A stretch of DNA of 64,000 nt from Buttiauxella noackiae ATCC 51607 (GCF_001654865.1 NZ_LXEO01000066.1:1-64000), one strand, 5' to 3'. Shown: positions 16,687 through 26,380, numbered from the stretch's first letter. Numbers and translations are program-made. Notes: generated by a model from the sequence alone, not told the origin.

Positions 16687-19600
16687 TTACCACTGATAAC
16701 CCACACCGACGGCAGCACCCAGATCACCCTGGCTTGTCGACGTACCGGAGAGTTTGGTTACCCACTTACCGTTGTCAGAGATGGTGGAAACACCCAAAGC
16801 AACAGCTGCTTCGCCCTGGTAAGTACCCCCGCCCATGCTGACCATGCTTGCGCCTGGTTGGTAAGGTTGTGGCAAACTAGCCATCGCCATTGCTCCGGCA
16901 ATACCTGCGCTCAGCTTGTCTTTGTTGTCATCAACAATGTTTTTCAGGTCGTTAAACTTGTTGTTGGTGTACTGGTTAGCGCTATTTACGCCGTCTTTTA
17001 ACTGGCTCAGGTTGACGGCATCAGTCCCTTTAGTACCTGCTGCCACGTTAGTGATTTGACGCTCGCCACCAGCAAAGCCTACGGAGACACTGTTATCACG
17101 ATCGGTTACCGAATTATTGCCCAGTGCAATCGCATTATTATGCGTTGCATGGGAGTTGGTTCCGATTGCCACACTGTTATCCCCACTGGCTAACGCGCCT
17201 GCACCACCAGCGACAGAGTCCTTACCCGTTGGTCTTGGTTTCGGATTATTACTGGTGTTGTTCACCTGGAACATGCCGTCTGTACCGTTGGAGATGTTGG
17301 TCACGGTCTGATTCACAACATCAAGTTGGTGCTTATTCACGGCATCGCTTGGCGCCACGCCATCGGCAACGTTGGAGATCGTCGTGCCGCCTGTATGGGT
17401 GGAGTTGTCGTAGGTGTCACCGCCCAACACAACATTGTTGTAGCTTATGGAACCGTCAACATTGGTAATGTACTTCACTGACCCTTTATCGATGTTTTTG
17501 ACATTGCTGCCAATGTTTTCGATAGCCTGGTTGGTGGCATACAGTTCGGAACCGTTCACCGCGTCGGTGCTGTCTGCGGCAATGCGGCCAGCAGCGACAT
17601 TAGTGATGGTCCGCTCGTTACCTTCGCTACCCACGCTCAGGGTGCTGGTCGGCGCGGTGCCTGCAAACGCATAATCGTTACCACGAATAGTTGTGCCCGT
17701 TGTGGCGACTGCCGCAGACGTTGTTGATCCTGCGCCCAATGCGATATCACCCGCATTGTTTGCCACTGCTCCGGCCCCCATCGCCATACTGCCGTTGCCG
17801 ATGGATTTTGCTTCATCGCCCATCGCGATAGAGCTGTTGCCCATAGACTGCGCATTTGGCCCAACAGCAACGGAGTCAGCGCCGCTCGCCACGGAGTCCG
17901 CTTTCCCGGAGTTGGCATGGAAGTACTTAACGCCATTGGTATAAATGTTGGTGGTCGCATCTGTCAGTTGCTGAACGTTAACTGCATCACCAGCGTCGAT
18001 ACCGTAAGCCACGTTTTTAATCCGTGTACCGCCAGTCTTGGTAACGCTGTTATAGGTGTCACCACCCAGAGAAATGCTGTTGTAGTTCACCGTACCGTCG
18101 TCATGGATATCGTACTTAACGGAGCCTTTATCGAGCGTATTAATGGCCGAGTTAGTGGCAAATAATTGCGAGCCGTTGATTGCATCGGTGCTGTCTGAAC
18201 TCAGACGGCCTGCTGCCACGTTAGTAATGGTGCGTTCATGACCACGGCTACCCACACTGACGGTGCTTGTTGGGGTGGAACCAGCAAACAGGTAATCCAC
18301 ATCCCCAATCTTCGCGCCGCTGGTACCAACAGCGATATCAGTAATAGAGCCTGAGCCCAGCGCAACATCATTTGCATTTATTGCCTGAGCTTCACGACCG
18401 ATTGCCAGACTATTATCACCGGTTGAAAGGGCGTTATAACCTACAGCTGTACTGCCCTGGCCTTCAGCAGAAGAATCGCTTTCCAGCAGTCCATCTTCAT
18501 TGGTACGCACATAGCGAATCCCCTCACCATTCAACGTGGTGTAAGTTGTGGTGGTATTTCCGGTAATGTGGCTAAGCGTGTTGTCAATGTAGTTCACCGT
18601 GGTGTTCGTCTCGTTAAGCTGAGACATATTCACCGCATCGCTATCATTCTCACCACGAGCGACGTTGGTTATCCTGGTACCACCCGTTTTGGTGATGCTG
18701 TTGTAGGTATTACCACCCATGGTAACGCTGTTGTAATTAACAGTGCCGTCACCGTTACGGTCATACTTCACGGCTCCCGCATCCAGAGCATCAACCGCCG
18801 TATTCGTAGCAAAGAGTTGAGAACCGTTTACACCGTCGGTGCTATCCGCACTCAGGCGACCCGCAGCCATGTTAGTCAGGGTGCGTTCTTCACCAGCTTT
18901 ACCAATGCTCACGGTGCCAACAGGTGCACTGCCTGCAAACGCATAATCTGTGCCAGCAATCGTCGCGCCGGAAGTTGCAACAGCGGCTTGTGTTTTCGCG
19001 CCATCCCCCAGAGCAATGCTGCGGGCCACATCGGCTACTGCACCCATACCGATTGCCACAGCATCCGTACCTGAGGCAACCGAGTCTGCACCGGTAGAGT
19101 TGGCGTGGAAGTACTTGGTCCCCGTCTCGTACATATTGTTGATGGTGTTATTGGTCTCGGTCAGCTGAGAGAAGTTAACCGCATCGCTTGGTGCTGAACC
19201 ATCAGCCACATTGGTGATCTTCGTTCCACCCGTGTGCGTGCTGTTGTCGTAGGTATCGCCACCCAGTGTGATGTTGTTGTAGTTAACAGTGCCATCAACA
19301 AATTTGTCGTATTTGACTGAGCCCGCATCCAAATTAGTGACATCGCCGGTGATCGTGCTGAGCGCCGTGTTGGTGGCGAACAACTGTGAACCATTCACAC
19401 CGTCGGTGCTGGTTGCGCTCAGGCTGCCTGCTGCCAGGTTAGTCAAAGTACGCTCAGAACCTTTATCACCAATACTGACGGTGCCTACCGGAGTTATGCC
19501 AGCAAACGCATAATCCGTACCCAGTAATGTTGTACCTGTAGTACCTACAGCCGCTTGCGTTTTCGCGCCATCACCCAGTGCCACACTACGTGCCACATCT

Positions 19601-22600
19601 GCAACCGCATTCATACCAATCGCAATTGCATCAATACCTGAAGCAACAGAGTCTGTGCCGGTTGAGTTAGCGTGGAAGTATTTGGTGCCCGTTGCATAGA
19701 TGTTGTTAACCTGGTCACCCAGATTGGTCACGTTGTTGTTGGTTTCAGTCAGCTGCGAGAAGTTCACCGCGTCGCTTGGAGCAGACCCGTCCGCCACATT
19801 GGTGATTTTGGTGCCGCCGGTATGCGTGCTGCTGTTGTAGGTATCGCCGCCCAGCGTGACGTTGTTGTAATTAACCGTGCCATCCGGGTTGATGTCGTAA
19901 TGCACGCTGCTGTCTGAAACAGACTGCAACTGGCGCACGTTGACAGCATCCGTAGCTTGCGTACCGCCTGCGACATTGGTGATCTGACGTTCCATACCCG
20001 CAGAACCAACGGATACAGCACCCTGAGTTGAAGCCACTGTGGTTTTGCTGAACAACTCTTTCGCGCCATTCATACCGGAACGATCAGCGATCGCACCAGC
20101 ACCTAGTGCTACGCCATAATTAGCGGTCGCTTGTGAATTACGACCGATGGAAGAGGTGGACAACCCTGAAGCGACTGCATTATAACCCACAGCAACAGCC
20201 CCGGTGGTGGTGACAGTGCCCGCTTTCGCACCACTCCCTATCGCCACACCCTGGTTATACGTTTTGGAATTGGCACCGATAGCAAGTGCATCATCTGATA
20301 TGGTGCTTGAGTGATCACCCATCGCAATTGAGTTCACGCCATGAGCTGTAGATGAACTCCCTATTGCAATCGAGCCGGTGTCGAGGAACCCGACCAATGC
20401 CTTATTACCTAGCGCGATGGCATTTGTGGAGTTCACGTTGGCGCCATTACCTATGGCAATTGCGCTATCCGCACTGTCAAGTGGACTGGTATTTGTTGCC
20501 TGAGCACCTTGCCCCATAGCAATAGATGACGTGCTGCTGGCTACAGAACCCATTCCAATCGCCACCGCGTCCTTACCGGTTGCAGACGAATCTGTCCCGG
20601 TAGAGTTGGCGTGGAAGTACTTAGTACCTGTGGCGTAAATGTTGTTGATGTTGTTGTTGGTGGTGGTCAGCTGCGAGAAGTTAACCGCGTCGCTTGGGGC
20701 AGAACCGTCCGCCACATTGGTGATTTTGGTGCCGCCAGTGTGCGTGCTGTTGTTGTAGGTCGTGCCACCCAGCGTCATGCTGTTGTAGTTGATCGTGCCG
20801 TCGCCGTTCTTATCGTACTGCACGGATTCGTCAGCGAGAGATTTCAGCTGTGAGACGTTGACCGCATCGGTCAACGCAGCACCGGCCGCCAGATTGGTTA
20901 TCCGGCGCTCGCTTCCGGCAGAACCAATCGATACTTCCCCGGTGGCACTCCCTTTCATATCAGCCGCGTTCGCGCCTTTGGGCACATAGGCAGCCTGCCC
21001 AAGATTTGCGGTCGTGGTAGTGTTATACCCGATGGCAACGCTGTTATTAGCACTGGCGTTCGCAGAAGCCCCCAGAGCGACGGAAGTCACACCAGTGGCA
21101 ATAGATCTGCTGCCTAATGCGACTGCACCACTTCCAGAAACAAAGGAAGCCGGCCCCAATGCAACAGCTGAATTGCTAGTGGCACTTGAGGCTCCGCCAA
21201 TCGCAATACTCGACATCCCCGTTGTATTCGCGGAATCACCAATCACGACTTGTCTGGCGTAGACTGGATTTGCCGCGTAGTTGGCCGAGGAATTATTGCC
21301 GATCACGACACTGTTACCTGCTGCCGTTGCCGATGCGCCATTACCCATGGCAATCGCGTTGACCGAATTGGCATCCGCAACCGCATTTACCCCCACGGAA
21401 ATAGCGTCCGCGCCGAGCGCTTTAGAATCCGCACCGGTAGAGTTGGCGTGGAAGTACTTGGTGCCGGTGGCGTAGATATTGTTGATGTTGTTGTTAGTGG
21501 TGGTCAGCTGCGAGAAGTTCACCGCGTCGCTTGGGTTAGAACCGTCTGCCACGTTGGTGATTTTTGTCCCACCAGTGTGGGCGGTGTTGTTATACGTGGT
21601 ACCGCCCATCGTGACGTTGTTGTAATTAACCGTGCCATCCGGGTTGGTGTCGTAATGCACGCTACTGTCAGAGACAGCCTGAAGTTGGCGTACGTTGACG
21701 GCGTCAGTGGCCTGCGTACCACCGGCAACGTTGGTGATCTGGCGTTCTGAACTCACGTCACCCACAGATACGGCGCCTTTAGTTGATGCAACCGCAGTAT
21801 TGCTGAACAGTTCTTTGCCACCAGCCATGCCCGCGCGGTCGGCAGTCGTACCAGCGCCCAGCGCAACACTTCCTGGCGCGGTAGACAATGCACGGGCACT
21901 ATGACCCAAAGCAACACTGTCTGCGCTGTCTGCCACTGCGGTGGAGCCTACGGCTACACCATAGTCGGAGGTAGAGTTAGACCAATGACCGATCGCCAGG
22001 CTGTCTGTCTTTTGCGCGTTCGCAGAGGTACCAAAAGCAGTTGCCCCCAGCCCTGATGCAGCGGAAACCGCGCCTACAGCCACCGCATTTTGTGCAGCCG
22101 TTGTGCCGACGCCGATGGCTGTGGCCGCACCACCCGCTGTGGCATAGCTACCGAGCGCAACGCCACCCTGGACATTAGCGTCGCTGTCCGGCACGGTTGC
22201 ATGGTCACCAATAGCAATACCACCGCGGCTGCTATAAGAGGATGTCCCCAGAGAAATAGCAGATGTTGCTTTGTTGGTAAGGTTTGCACCTGGCCCTCCC
22301 AGACTTTCAAAGCTAAAAACACCTGTATCGTGATTCACGGCGTTGCTACCGATAGCAATACTGTTGCTACCTGCTGCTGAAGCCGTTGAGCCCAGGGCCA
22401 GCGAGTAATCACCGGCCGAGCTTGCGTTAGGACCAATAGCTGTAGAATTAGCTCCTTTCGCATTGGCATAGTAGCCTAGTGCCTGCGCTTGAACTCCAGC
22501 TGTATTGGCATACCAACCAATGGATGTGCCTTCCAAACCCGTGACTAATGAACCGCCACCAATCGCTGTGCTGTGATCTGGGGTTGCTTTTGCCATATCA

Positions 22601-23175
22601 CCGATCGCCACCGCACTGTAGCCATTTGCGACAGAGCTACGACCAATCGCGGTGGCGTTAGTATCCGATGCTACCGAATTGGAACCGAAAGCGATCGCGC
22701 CATCAGAAGAGGCGGCTGACAGAGAACCCACGGCCATCGCCCCGTTGCCCCCGCTGGCTTTTGCGCCCTGACCAATGGCGATGCCGTTAACAATAGTTGC
22801 ACTGGCCGAATGACCCAGTGCGATGCTATCTATCGCAGAGGCCGTTGCGGACTGACCTATGGCTGTTGCGCTAGAGCCACTTGCTGACGCAGTCGGACCG
22901 ATAGCTGTGGAGCTGTTACCTGTGGCGACGCCACCATTTATTGATGTGTTGGCCGCATTGTTATTATCCAATGCGGCACTGCTGGTGCCCGTGCCGGCAA
23001 CCCATGCTTCAGCAGGGAAAGACAACAAAGTCGCAGCAACTGCGCCAGTCAATCCACTTACACGTTTCGCAATACGCAAGGAACTGGCTCCCTTGCCTTT
23101 TGCCCCTGCAAATTCCCCGGCAACAACCCAGGCTTTTTGCGCAGAATTCCATACCAGACGATAAATCTTGTTCAT
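16687..23175 (-). CDS. Trimeric autotransporter adhesin (type Vc, SadA/UpaG-like)
   Basis: A 2162-residue surface adhesin. It begins with an extended signal peptide region (ESPR, 'MNKIYRLVWNSAQKAWVVAGE') and signal cleavage near residue 57-60. A first long YadA-type head of 14-residue 'AIGxxAxAxGxxS' turns spans about 60-470. Seven or more further modules follow, each built from a 'GTKYFHANS' connector, a short head, a neck ('ERxITNVAAGxxxTDAVNxSQL') and a 'YDxxxDGTVNYNxxTLGGDTYN' stalk element. The YadA anchor occupies about 2070-2162 and ends 'GAAVGVGYQW'. Three such chains make one 12-strand barrel and a fibre for attachment or autoaggregation. The start follows GGAAGGA. The internal repeats are near-identical at DNA level, so copy number may vary between strains or assemblies. 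Confidence 0.95.
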   Translation of the reverse strand: MNKIYRLVWNSAQKAWVVAGEFAGAKGKGASSLRIAKRVSGLTGAVAATLLSFPAEAWVAGTGTSSAALDNNNAANTSINGGVATGNSSTAIGPTASASGSSATAIGQSATASAIDSIALGHSASATIVNGIAIGQGAKASGGNGAMAVGSLSAASSDGAIAFGSNSVASDTNATAIGRSSVANGYSAVAIGDMAKATPDHSTAIGGGSLVTGLEGTSIGWYANTAGVQAQALGYYANAKGANSTAIGPNASSAGDYSLALGSTASAAGSNSIAIGSNAVNHDTGVFSFESLGGPGANLTNKATSAISLGTSSYSSRGGIAIGDHATVPDSDANVQGGVALGSYATAGGAATAIGVGTTAAQNAVAVGAVSAASGLGATAFGTSANAQKTDSLAIGHWSNSTSDYGVAVGSTAVADSADSVALGHSARALSTAPGSVALGAGTTADRAGMAGGKELFSNTAVASTKGAVSVGDVSSERQITNVAGGTQATDAVNVRQLQAVSDSSVHYDTNPDGTVNYNNVTMGGTTYNNTAHTGGTKITNVADGSNPSDAVNFSQLTTTNNNINNIYATGTKYFHANSTGADSKALGADAISVGVNAVADANSVNAIAMGNGASATAAGNSVVIGNNSSANYAANPVYARQVVIGDSANTTGMSSIAIGGASSATSNSAVALGPASFVSGSGAVALGSRSIATGVTSVALGASANASANNSVAIGYNTTTTANLGQAAYVPKGANAADMKGSATGEVSIGSAGSERRITNLAAGAALTDAVNVSQLKSLADESVQYDKNGDGTINYNSMTLGGTTYNNSTHTGGTKITNVADGSAPSDAVNFSQLTTTNNNINNIYATGTKYFHANSTGTDSSATGKDAVAIGMGSVASSTSSIAMGQGAQATNTSPLDSADSAIAIGNGANVNSTNAIALGNKALVGFLDTGSIAIGSSSTAHGVNSIAMGDHSSTISDDALAIGANSKTYNQGVAIGSGAKAGTVTTTGAVAVGYNAVASGLSTSSIGRNSQATANYGVALGAGAIADRSGMNGAKELFSKTTVASTQGAVSVGSAGMERQITNVAGGTQATDAVNVRQLQSVSDSSVHYDINPDGTVNYNNVTLGGDTYNSSTHTGGTKITNVADGSAPSDAVNFSQLTETNNNVTNLGDQVNNIYATGTKYFHANSTGTDSVASGIDAIAIGMNAVADVARSVALGDGAKTQAAVGTTGTTLLGTDYAFAGITPVGTVSIGDKGSERTLTNLAAGSLSATSTDGVNGSQLFATNTALSTITGDVTNLDAGSVKYDKFVDGTVNYNNITLGGDTYDNSTHTGGTKITNVADGSAPSDAVNFSQLTETNNTINNMYETGTKYFHANSTGADSVASGTDAVAIGMGAVADVARSIALGDGAKTQAAVATSGATIAGTDYAFAGSAPVGTVSIGKAGEERTLTNMAAGRLSADSTDGVNGSQLFATNTAVDALDAGAVKYDRNGDGTVNYNSVTMGGNTYNSITKTGGTRITNVARGENDSDAVNMSQLNETNTTVNYIDNTLSHITGNTTTTYTTLNGEGIRYVRTNEDGLLESDSSAEGQGSTAVGYNALSTGDNSLAIGREAQAINANDVALGSGSITDIAVGTSGAKIGDVDYLFAGSTPTSTVSVGSRGHERTITNVAAGRLSSDSTDAINGSQLFATNSAINTLDKGSVKYDIHDDGTVNYNSISLGGDTYNSVTKTGGTRIKNVAYGIDAGDAVNVQQLTDATTNIYTNGVKYFHANSGKADSVASGADSVAVGPNAQSMGNSSIAMGDEAKSIGNGSMAMGAGAVANNAGDIALGAGSTTSAAVATTGTTIRGNDYAFAGTAPTSTLSVGSEGNERTITNVAAGRIAADSTDAVNGSELYATNQAIENIGSNVKNIDKGSVKYITNVDGSISYNNVVLGGDTYDNSTHTGGTTISNVADGVAPSDAVNKHQLDVVNQTVTNISNGTDGMFQVNNTSNNPKPRPTGKDSVAGGAGALASGDNSVAIGTNSHATHNNAIALGNNSVTDRDNSVSVGFAGGERQITNVAAGTKGTDAVNLSQLKDGVNSANQYTNNKFNDLKNIVDDNKDKLSAGIAGAMAMASLPQPYQPGASMVSMGGGTYQGEAAVALGVSTISDNGKWVTKLSGTSTSQGDLGAAVGVGYQW

Positions 23176-23210
23176 AAAGTTTCCTTCCCGGCTCCGTGCC
23201 AGGATAACGG

Positions 23211-23999
23211 TTAGTGTTTCGCGGCCTGCAGGCTGGCTGCGGCTTTGATAATCAAAGGACGTTCCAGAGAGGTACTGTTCAGTTGGTTTTGCTCGCGCTC
23301 ATAAAGTCCAAGCGCGGCTTTGTTATTGCGGGCGACGTATTGCAGGTAGCCGCCGGTGAAGAAGGTGGCTTCAGTTAGCGCATCACGCCGTTGGAGTTCG
23401 TCGGTACCAGGCATGGCGGCTATTGCGGCAAATACCGCCTCGGTGCTGCCCTTGCCTGAATAAAGACGAATAAGCGCCTGCTGACTTGGTGAACTGGCGT
23501 CCATACCGGAAGTCAACATGGCGAGCTCTTTTTTAAGGGATGCCGGTTTACCAGCATGAGTTCGGGCGCTAAGCCACAACTGCCACAAATGGGCATAATC
23601 GCTAACGCGAGCATCGGCAATGGCTGCAAGGCCATCAAAGGCTTTTTCCGCAGCATCAAACTTGCCCAGTGCGACCAGGTTGATAGCTGAGGGAACCGCT
23701 ATATCTGCGGATATATCGGAGCCCGTCAGTTCGTCATAGACTTTGCGAGCCGCCTGGTTGTGGCCAGATAAGTCATCAGCAATTGCCTGATTAAACAAAG
23801 CAACTCGTGTTTGATGAGTCGCGGGGGGACTTAACTTTTGTGTAATAGAGGCTGATGCTCCATTGGCCATTACCGGCAGAATTAAATAGCTGGTGGCAAT
23901 AATAATCGAGCCGAAAATAGCTGGGCGTACGCAAGGTATATTTTCTTTAAATAGCCCTATGTATTTCCGTATTTGGTGTAATAAGAAAGATTTTTTCAT
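23211..23999 (-). CDS. Exported or membrane-anchored TPR-like protein upstream of the trimeric adhesin
   Basis: A 262-residue protein. The N-terminus is basic, then has one long hydrophobic segment (about 26-44, 'PAIFGSIIIATSYLILPVMA') that may be a signal peptide or a membrane anchor. The mature part is all-helical with TPR-like pairs, e.g. 'RVALFNQAIADDLSGHNQAARKVYDEL' (about 65-91) and 'PSAINLVALGKFDAAEKAFDGL'. No enzymatic motif is seen. It lies 35 bases before the trimeric adhesin and is almost surely co-transcribed, so a periplasmic assembly or quality-control role is plausible but unproven. The ribosome site before 23999 is weak, and the first few dozen residues are less certain than the rest. 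Confidence 0.72.
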   Translation of the reverse strand: MKKSFLLHQIRKYIGLFKENIPCVRPAIFGSIIIATSYLILPVMANGASASITQKLSPPATHQTRVALFNQAIADDLSGHNQAARKVYDELTGSDISADIAVPSAINLVALGKFDAAEKAFDGLAAIADARVSDYAHLWQLWLSARTHAGKPASLKKELAMLTSGMDASSPSQQALIRLYSGKGSTEAVFAAIAAMPGTDELQRRDALTEATFFTGGYLQYVARNNKAALGLYEREQNQLNSTSLERPLIIKAAASLQAAKH

Positions 24000-24169
24000 T
24001 TCGTAATACTCATTAAATATGGCAATGGCACCGGTAGGTTTTGGGGGCGATAGTTATCCCCGCCAGGATTGAGTCCTTGCGATAAAGGTGAATATTTAAT
24101 TTTGACAGGTATGAAATATAAGTTATTTGTGCTTATATTTTTTCATCAAAAAAATAATATCACTGGAAT

Positions 24170-24191
24170 TTCCTTAGGCTAACCAAAGGAA
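24170..24191. promoter_or_regulatory. Imperfect dyad upstream of the adhesin operon
   Basis: TTCCTT (24170-24175) and AAGGAA (24186-24191) form the outer arms of a 22-base dyad in which 18 positions are symmetric. It lies in the 237-base AT-rich gap between the winged-helix gene and the TPR-like gene, about 170 bases before the latter, and could bind a dimeric regulator. Confidence 0.35.
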
Positions 24192-24236
24192 TATAAAACC
24201 AATCTATTTATTAATAAGTTGTTGAAAGGTAATGTT

Positions 24237-24632
24237 TCAATGTTGGTTTTTTATATAAAGCGCCTGTACTTTATGTGCATTAATACTATAAAAAGCACCT
24301 CTATCACTTTTTATAAAGTCAGGATCTAGTCCAACCATCATGAGATCAGTTTTCAACTCCTTCAATGTGGACCATAATATTTGGCTCGACGATTTAAAAT
24401 TTCGGTCATCCCAGACGTTTTTGAAAATATCATCACGATTTACGGGTTTTTCACATGCATTATTAAGTAAGTATGCAAGCAGCATCATATGCAGATCTTT
24501 AATAGCTATGACACATACATTGAGTGCATAAGCCTTGCGAGCATCATCCATGTCCAGCTTGATAATCCTGCGATGATGGATATCAACCTGAATATTATCG
24601 TTTATTAAAAAACCAAAAGTAGATGTAAACAT
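24237..24632 (-). CDS. Winged-helix (OmpR/ToxR-type) DNA-binding protein
   Basis: A 131-residue cytosolic protein with one OmpR/PhoB-type winged helix at about 45-125. It has the early strand 'INDNIQVDIHHRRIIKLD', helix 1-2 'LHMMLLAYLLNNACEKPVNRDDIFKNVWDD', recognition helix 'SSSQILWSTLKELKTDLMMVGL' and wing 'FIKSDRGAFYSIN'. No receiver domain and no membrane helix are present, so it resembles the DNA-binding half of CadC/ToxR-type regulators on its own. The ATG follows AAGGG. It reads in the same direction as the adhesin operon 237 bases downstream and is a good candidate for its regulator. It is AT-rich like the LuxR-type gene at the other end of the cluster. Confidence 0.77.
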   Translation of the reverse strand: MFTSTFGFLINDNIQVDIHHRRIIKLDMDDARKAYALNVCVIAIKDLHMMLLAYLLNNACEKPVNRDDIFKNVWDDRNFKSSSQILWSTLKELKTDLMMVGLDPDFIKSDRGAFYSINAHKVQALYIKNQH

Positions 24633-25234
24633 TTAAAATGCCCTTACTCTCTCAGTATTCATTTATATGCTTCATATGAAGCTGTACGCAGTCTATATAA
24701 AGTGAAAAAAACAGTAATCAGATGGAAACATCCTGGAATATATGTTTATTTTTGGTTAAATCAGGAGCCAAATGTCATACCCTTATGGTTGCTTGGGTTT
24801 TAATGCTTATAACGTTTGTATTCTCGATATTTTTGGCTGTCTAAATTAAATTTTACGGGTTAACACAAAGTTTCATATTTAGATGCAATGCCAGGGTAAA
24901 ACGCTGACCATCGTGCAATCTAGTGATTTACATAGGAAAAATTAAATATAAATTCCTTTTTTATTGAGTGCTGCGTCAGCTTTTTAGCTGCTTCTTTTTT
25001 GGTTTTTAATCAATGTTAACTAATTGTTTCAGTTAAAGTGTCTTTTACCTATTTAAGTGCTGAACTACCTCGGGTTACGGAAAAGAGCATCAGGTATCAG
25101 GTGCAGTGATTGATTTCGCTATGGGTGTATTGAAACACGCATTTACTCATATGAAAAATGAATCAATAGGAAAGTACTCATACAAAATTTCACTGAACTA
25201 TACTCATGTATCTTCTCATTGAGTCACGAACAAA
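24633..25234. other. AT-rich divergent intergenic region
   Basis: 602 bases between the divergent winged-helix and LysR-type genes. No reading frame of note and no RNA gene is recognised. It is very AT-rich, a typical H-NS-type silencing target, and carries three TACTCAT repeats close to the LysR-type gene. Promoters for both flanking genes must lie here. Confidence 0.5.
25144..25207 (+). repeat. Three TACTCAT direct repeats before the LysR-type gene
   Basis: TACTCAT occurs at 25144-25150, 25175-25181 and 25201-25207, 31 and 26 bases apart, the last one 27 bases before the LysR-type start codon. A fourth near match (CTCAT at 25215-25219) follows. The spacing is close to whole or half helical turns, as expected of iterated regulator sites. 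Confidence 0.4.
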
Positions 25235-26140
25235 ATGACTTCATTACGAACCGGTAAATTTGATTACAACTTGATCCGCTTTTTGGTGGCAATCATAGAC
25301 ACCAACAGTATGGTGAATGCAGCTGAAGTATTAGATGTTGCCCCTTCAGCAGTAAGCTATGCGGTCAGAAAATTGCGTGAACATTACAATGACCCCCTTT
25401 TCGTACGCGCTTTGCATGGAGTAACTCCTACAGCATTAGCTCTAAATATTTACGAACGATTTAAAATCATAAATGATGATATTAATGACGCTCTGAATAT
25501 TGTTAACGATGTTGATTCTGATGTCCGCGAAATATATATTCGCGCCGATGCTTTTACAGAGGCCTGGATTACAGACAGGCTTATACGCTGTGGTATTGTG
25601 ACTAACGAGTGTATTTTGGATTTTCGATATTCCTCTGCGAGCTCAGATGAACGTGTTGCTAAGTTAAGGAATGGTGAGGTTGATTTAGATATTGGGGTGC
25701 AGTTTGATGGAGATAAGAACATACTTTCCACGAGACTTTTCGAGTGGGATTTAATGCTAGTTTGCCGAAAGGACCATAAAACGATAGGTGATAGCTTAAG
25801 CATGGAACAGTATGCAAATGAACCCTTTATTGCATATAGTACACGCCATTACGGTACCATCTTATTAAGTGATATTAATCAAATAACACAGGTCAGGGAT
25901 ATTAAACCAATTGCTAAGAGCGAATCCCCGATGAACATGATTTTCACTGCACTTTTACATGATCTAATAATATTTATACCACGAACTTACTTCGAGCTAC
26001 TTCAACATGTGTTACCAATTAAAGAAGTTCATTGTGACTTTATCCCATATAAAAAGATCCCAAACGTTATACATATTCATAAGCGAAATATTAATGATGC
26101 GTTACTACAAAAAATTATCACTGTTTTAAAAACAGAATAG
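25235..26140 (+). CDS. LysR-family transcriptional regulator
   Basis: A 301-residue regulator. The N-terminal winged helix is clear: 'FDYNLIRFLVAIIDTNSMVNAAEVLDVAPSAVSYAVRKLREHYNDPLFVRALHGVTPT' (about 8-66). An effector-binding domain follows with 'VREIYIRADAFTEAWITDRLI' and 'RLFEWDLMLVCRKDH'. The effector is not predictable. The gene is markedly AT-rich, with codon use unlike the tau or pgt genes, suggesting acquisition. It starts behind a poor ribosome site, with TACTCAT repeats upstream. It is divergent from the adhesin cluster and may regulate it, but typical LysR targets would be the divergent gene, here the small winged-helix gene. Confidence 0.88.
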   Translation: MTSLRTGKFDYNLIRFLVAIIDTNSMVNAAEVLDVAPSAVSYAVRKLREHYNDPLFVRALHGVTPTALALNIYERFKIINDDINDALNIVNDVDSDVREIYIRADAFTEAWITDRLIRCGIVTNECILDFRYSSASSDERVAKLRNGEVDLDIGVQFDGDKNILSTRLFEWDLMLVCRKDHKTIGDSLSMEQYANEPFIAYSTRHYGTILLSDINQITQVRDIKPIAKSESPMNMIFTALLHDLIIFIPRTYFELLQHVLPIKEVHCDFIPYKKIPNVIHIHKRNINDALLQKIITVLKTE

Positions 26141-26380
26141 GCATCGTTTTTTATAGAAGTTTATGGAACTAAGGGCAATTTCGAAGGAGGTAAAAGAGAG
26201 GTTCTGGTGAGGACTGGCATTGTGGAAATGCTTTGTTAAGTGTTGGGTTTATCTGAGGGATGTATCGTTGAAATGATGGGTGGCTGGAGAATGTGAAATG
26301 TTCAAAACAACCTTCAAAACAAGATTGTTTAGCTTCTGCTCTGAATCTAATCGGTCATCAAGAGATAACTTCAGAAAACA

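Noticed and set aside
17117-23164. Many plus-strand open frames across the trimeric adhesin
   Set aside because: They are antisense shadows of the repetitive Ala/Gly/Ser/Thr-rich coding sequence, without ribosome sites or protein families.
16687-23175. Regular repeats suggesting a CRISPR array or satellite DNA
   Set aside because: The repeats are in one open frame and encode adhesin head, neck and stalk modules; spacing is not that of a CRISPR array. No CRISPR array was seen anywhere in the window.
26141-26380. Possible gene in the gap between the LysR-type gene and the tRNA fragment
   Set aside because: No frame of useful length and no RNA structure besides the tRNA terminator; nothing could be supported.
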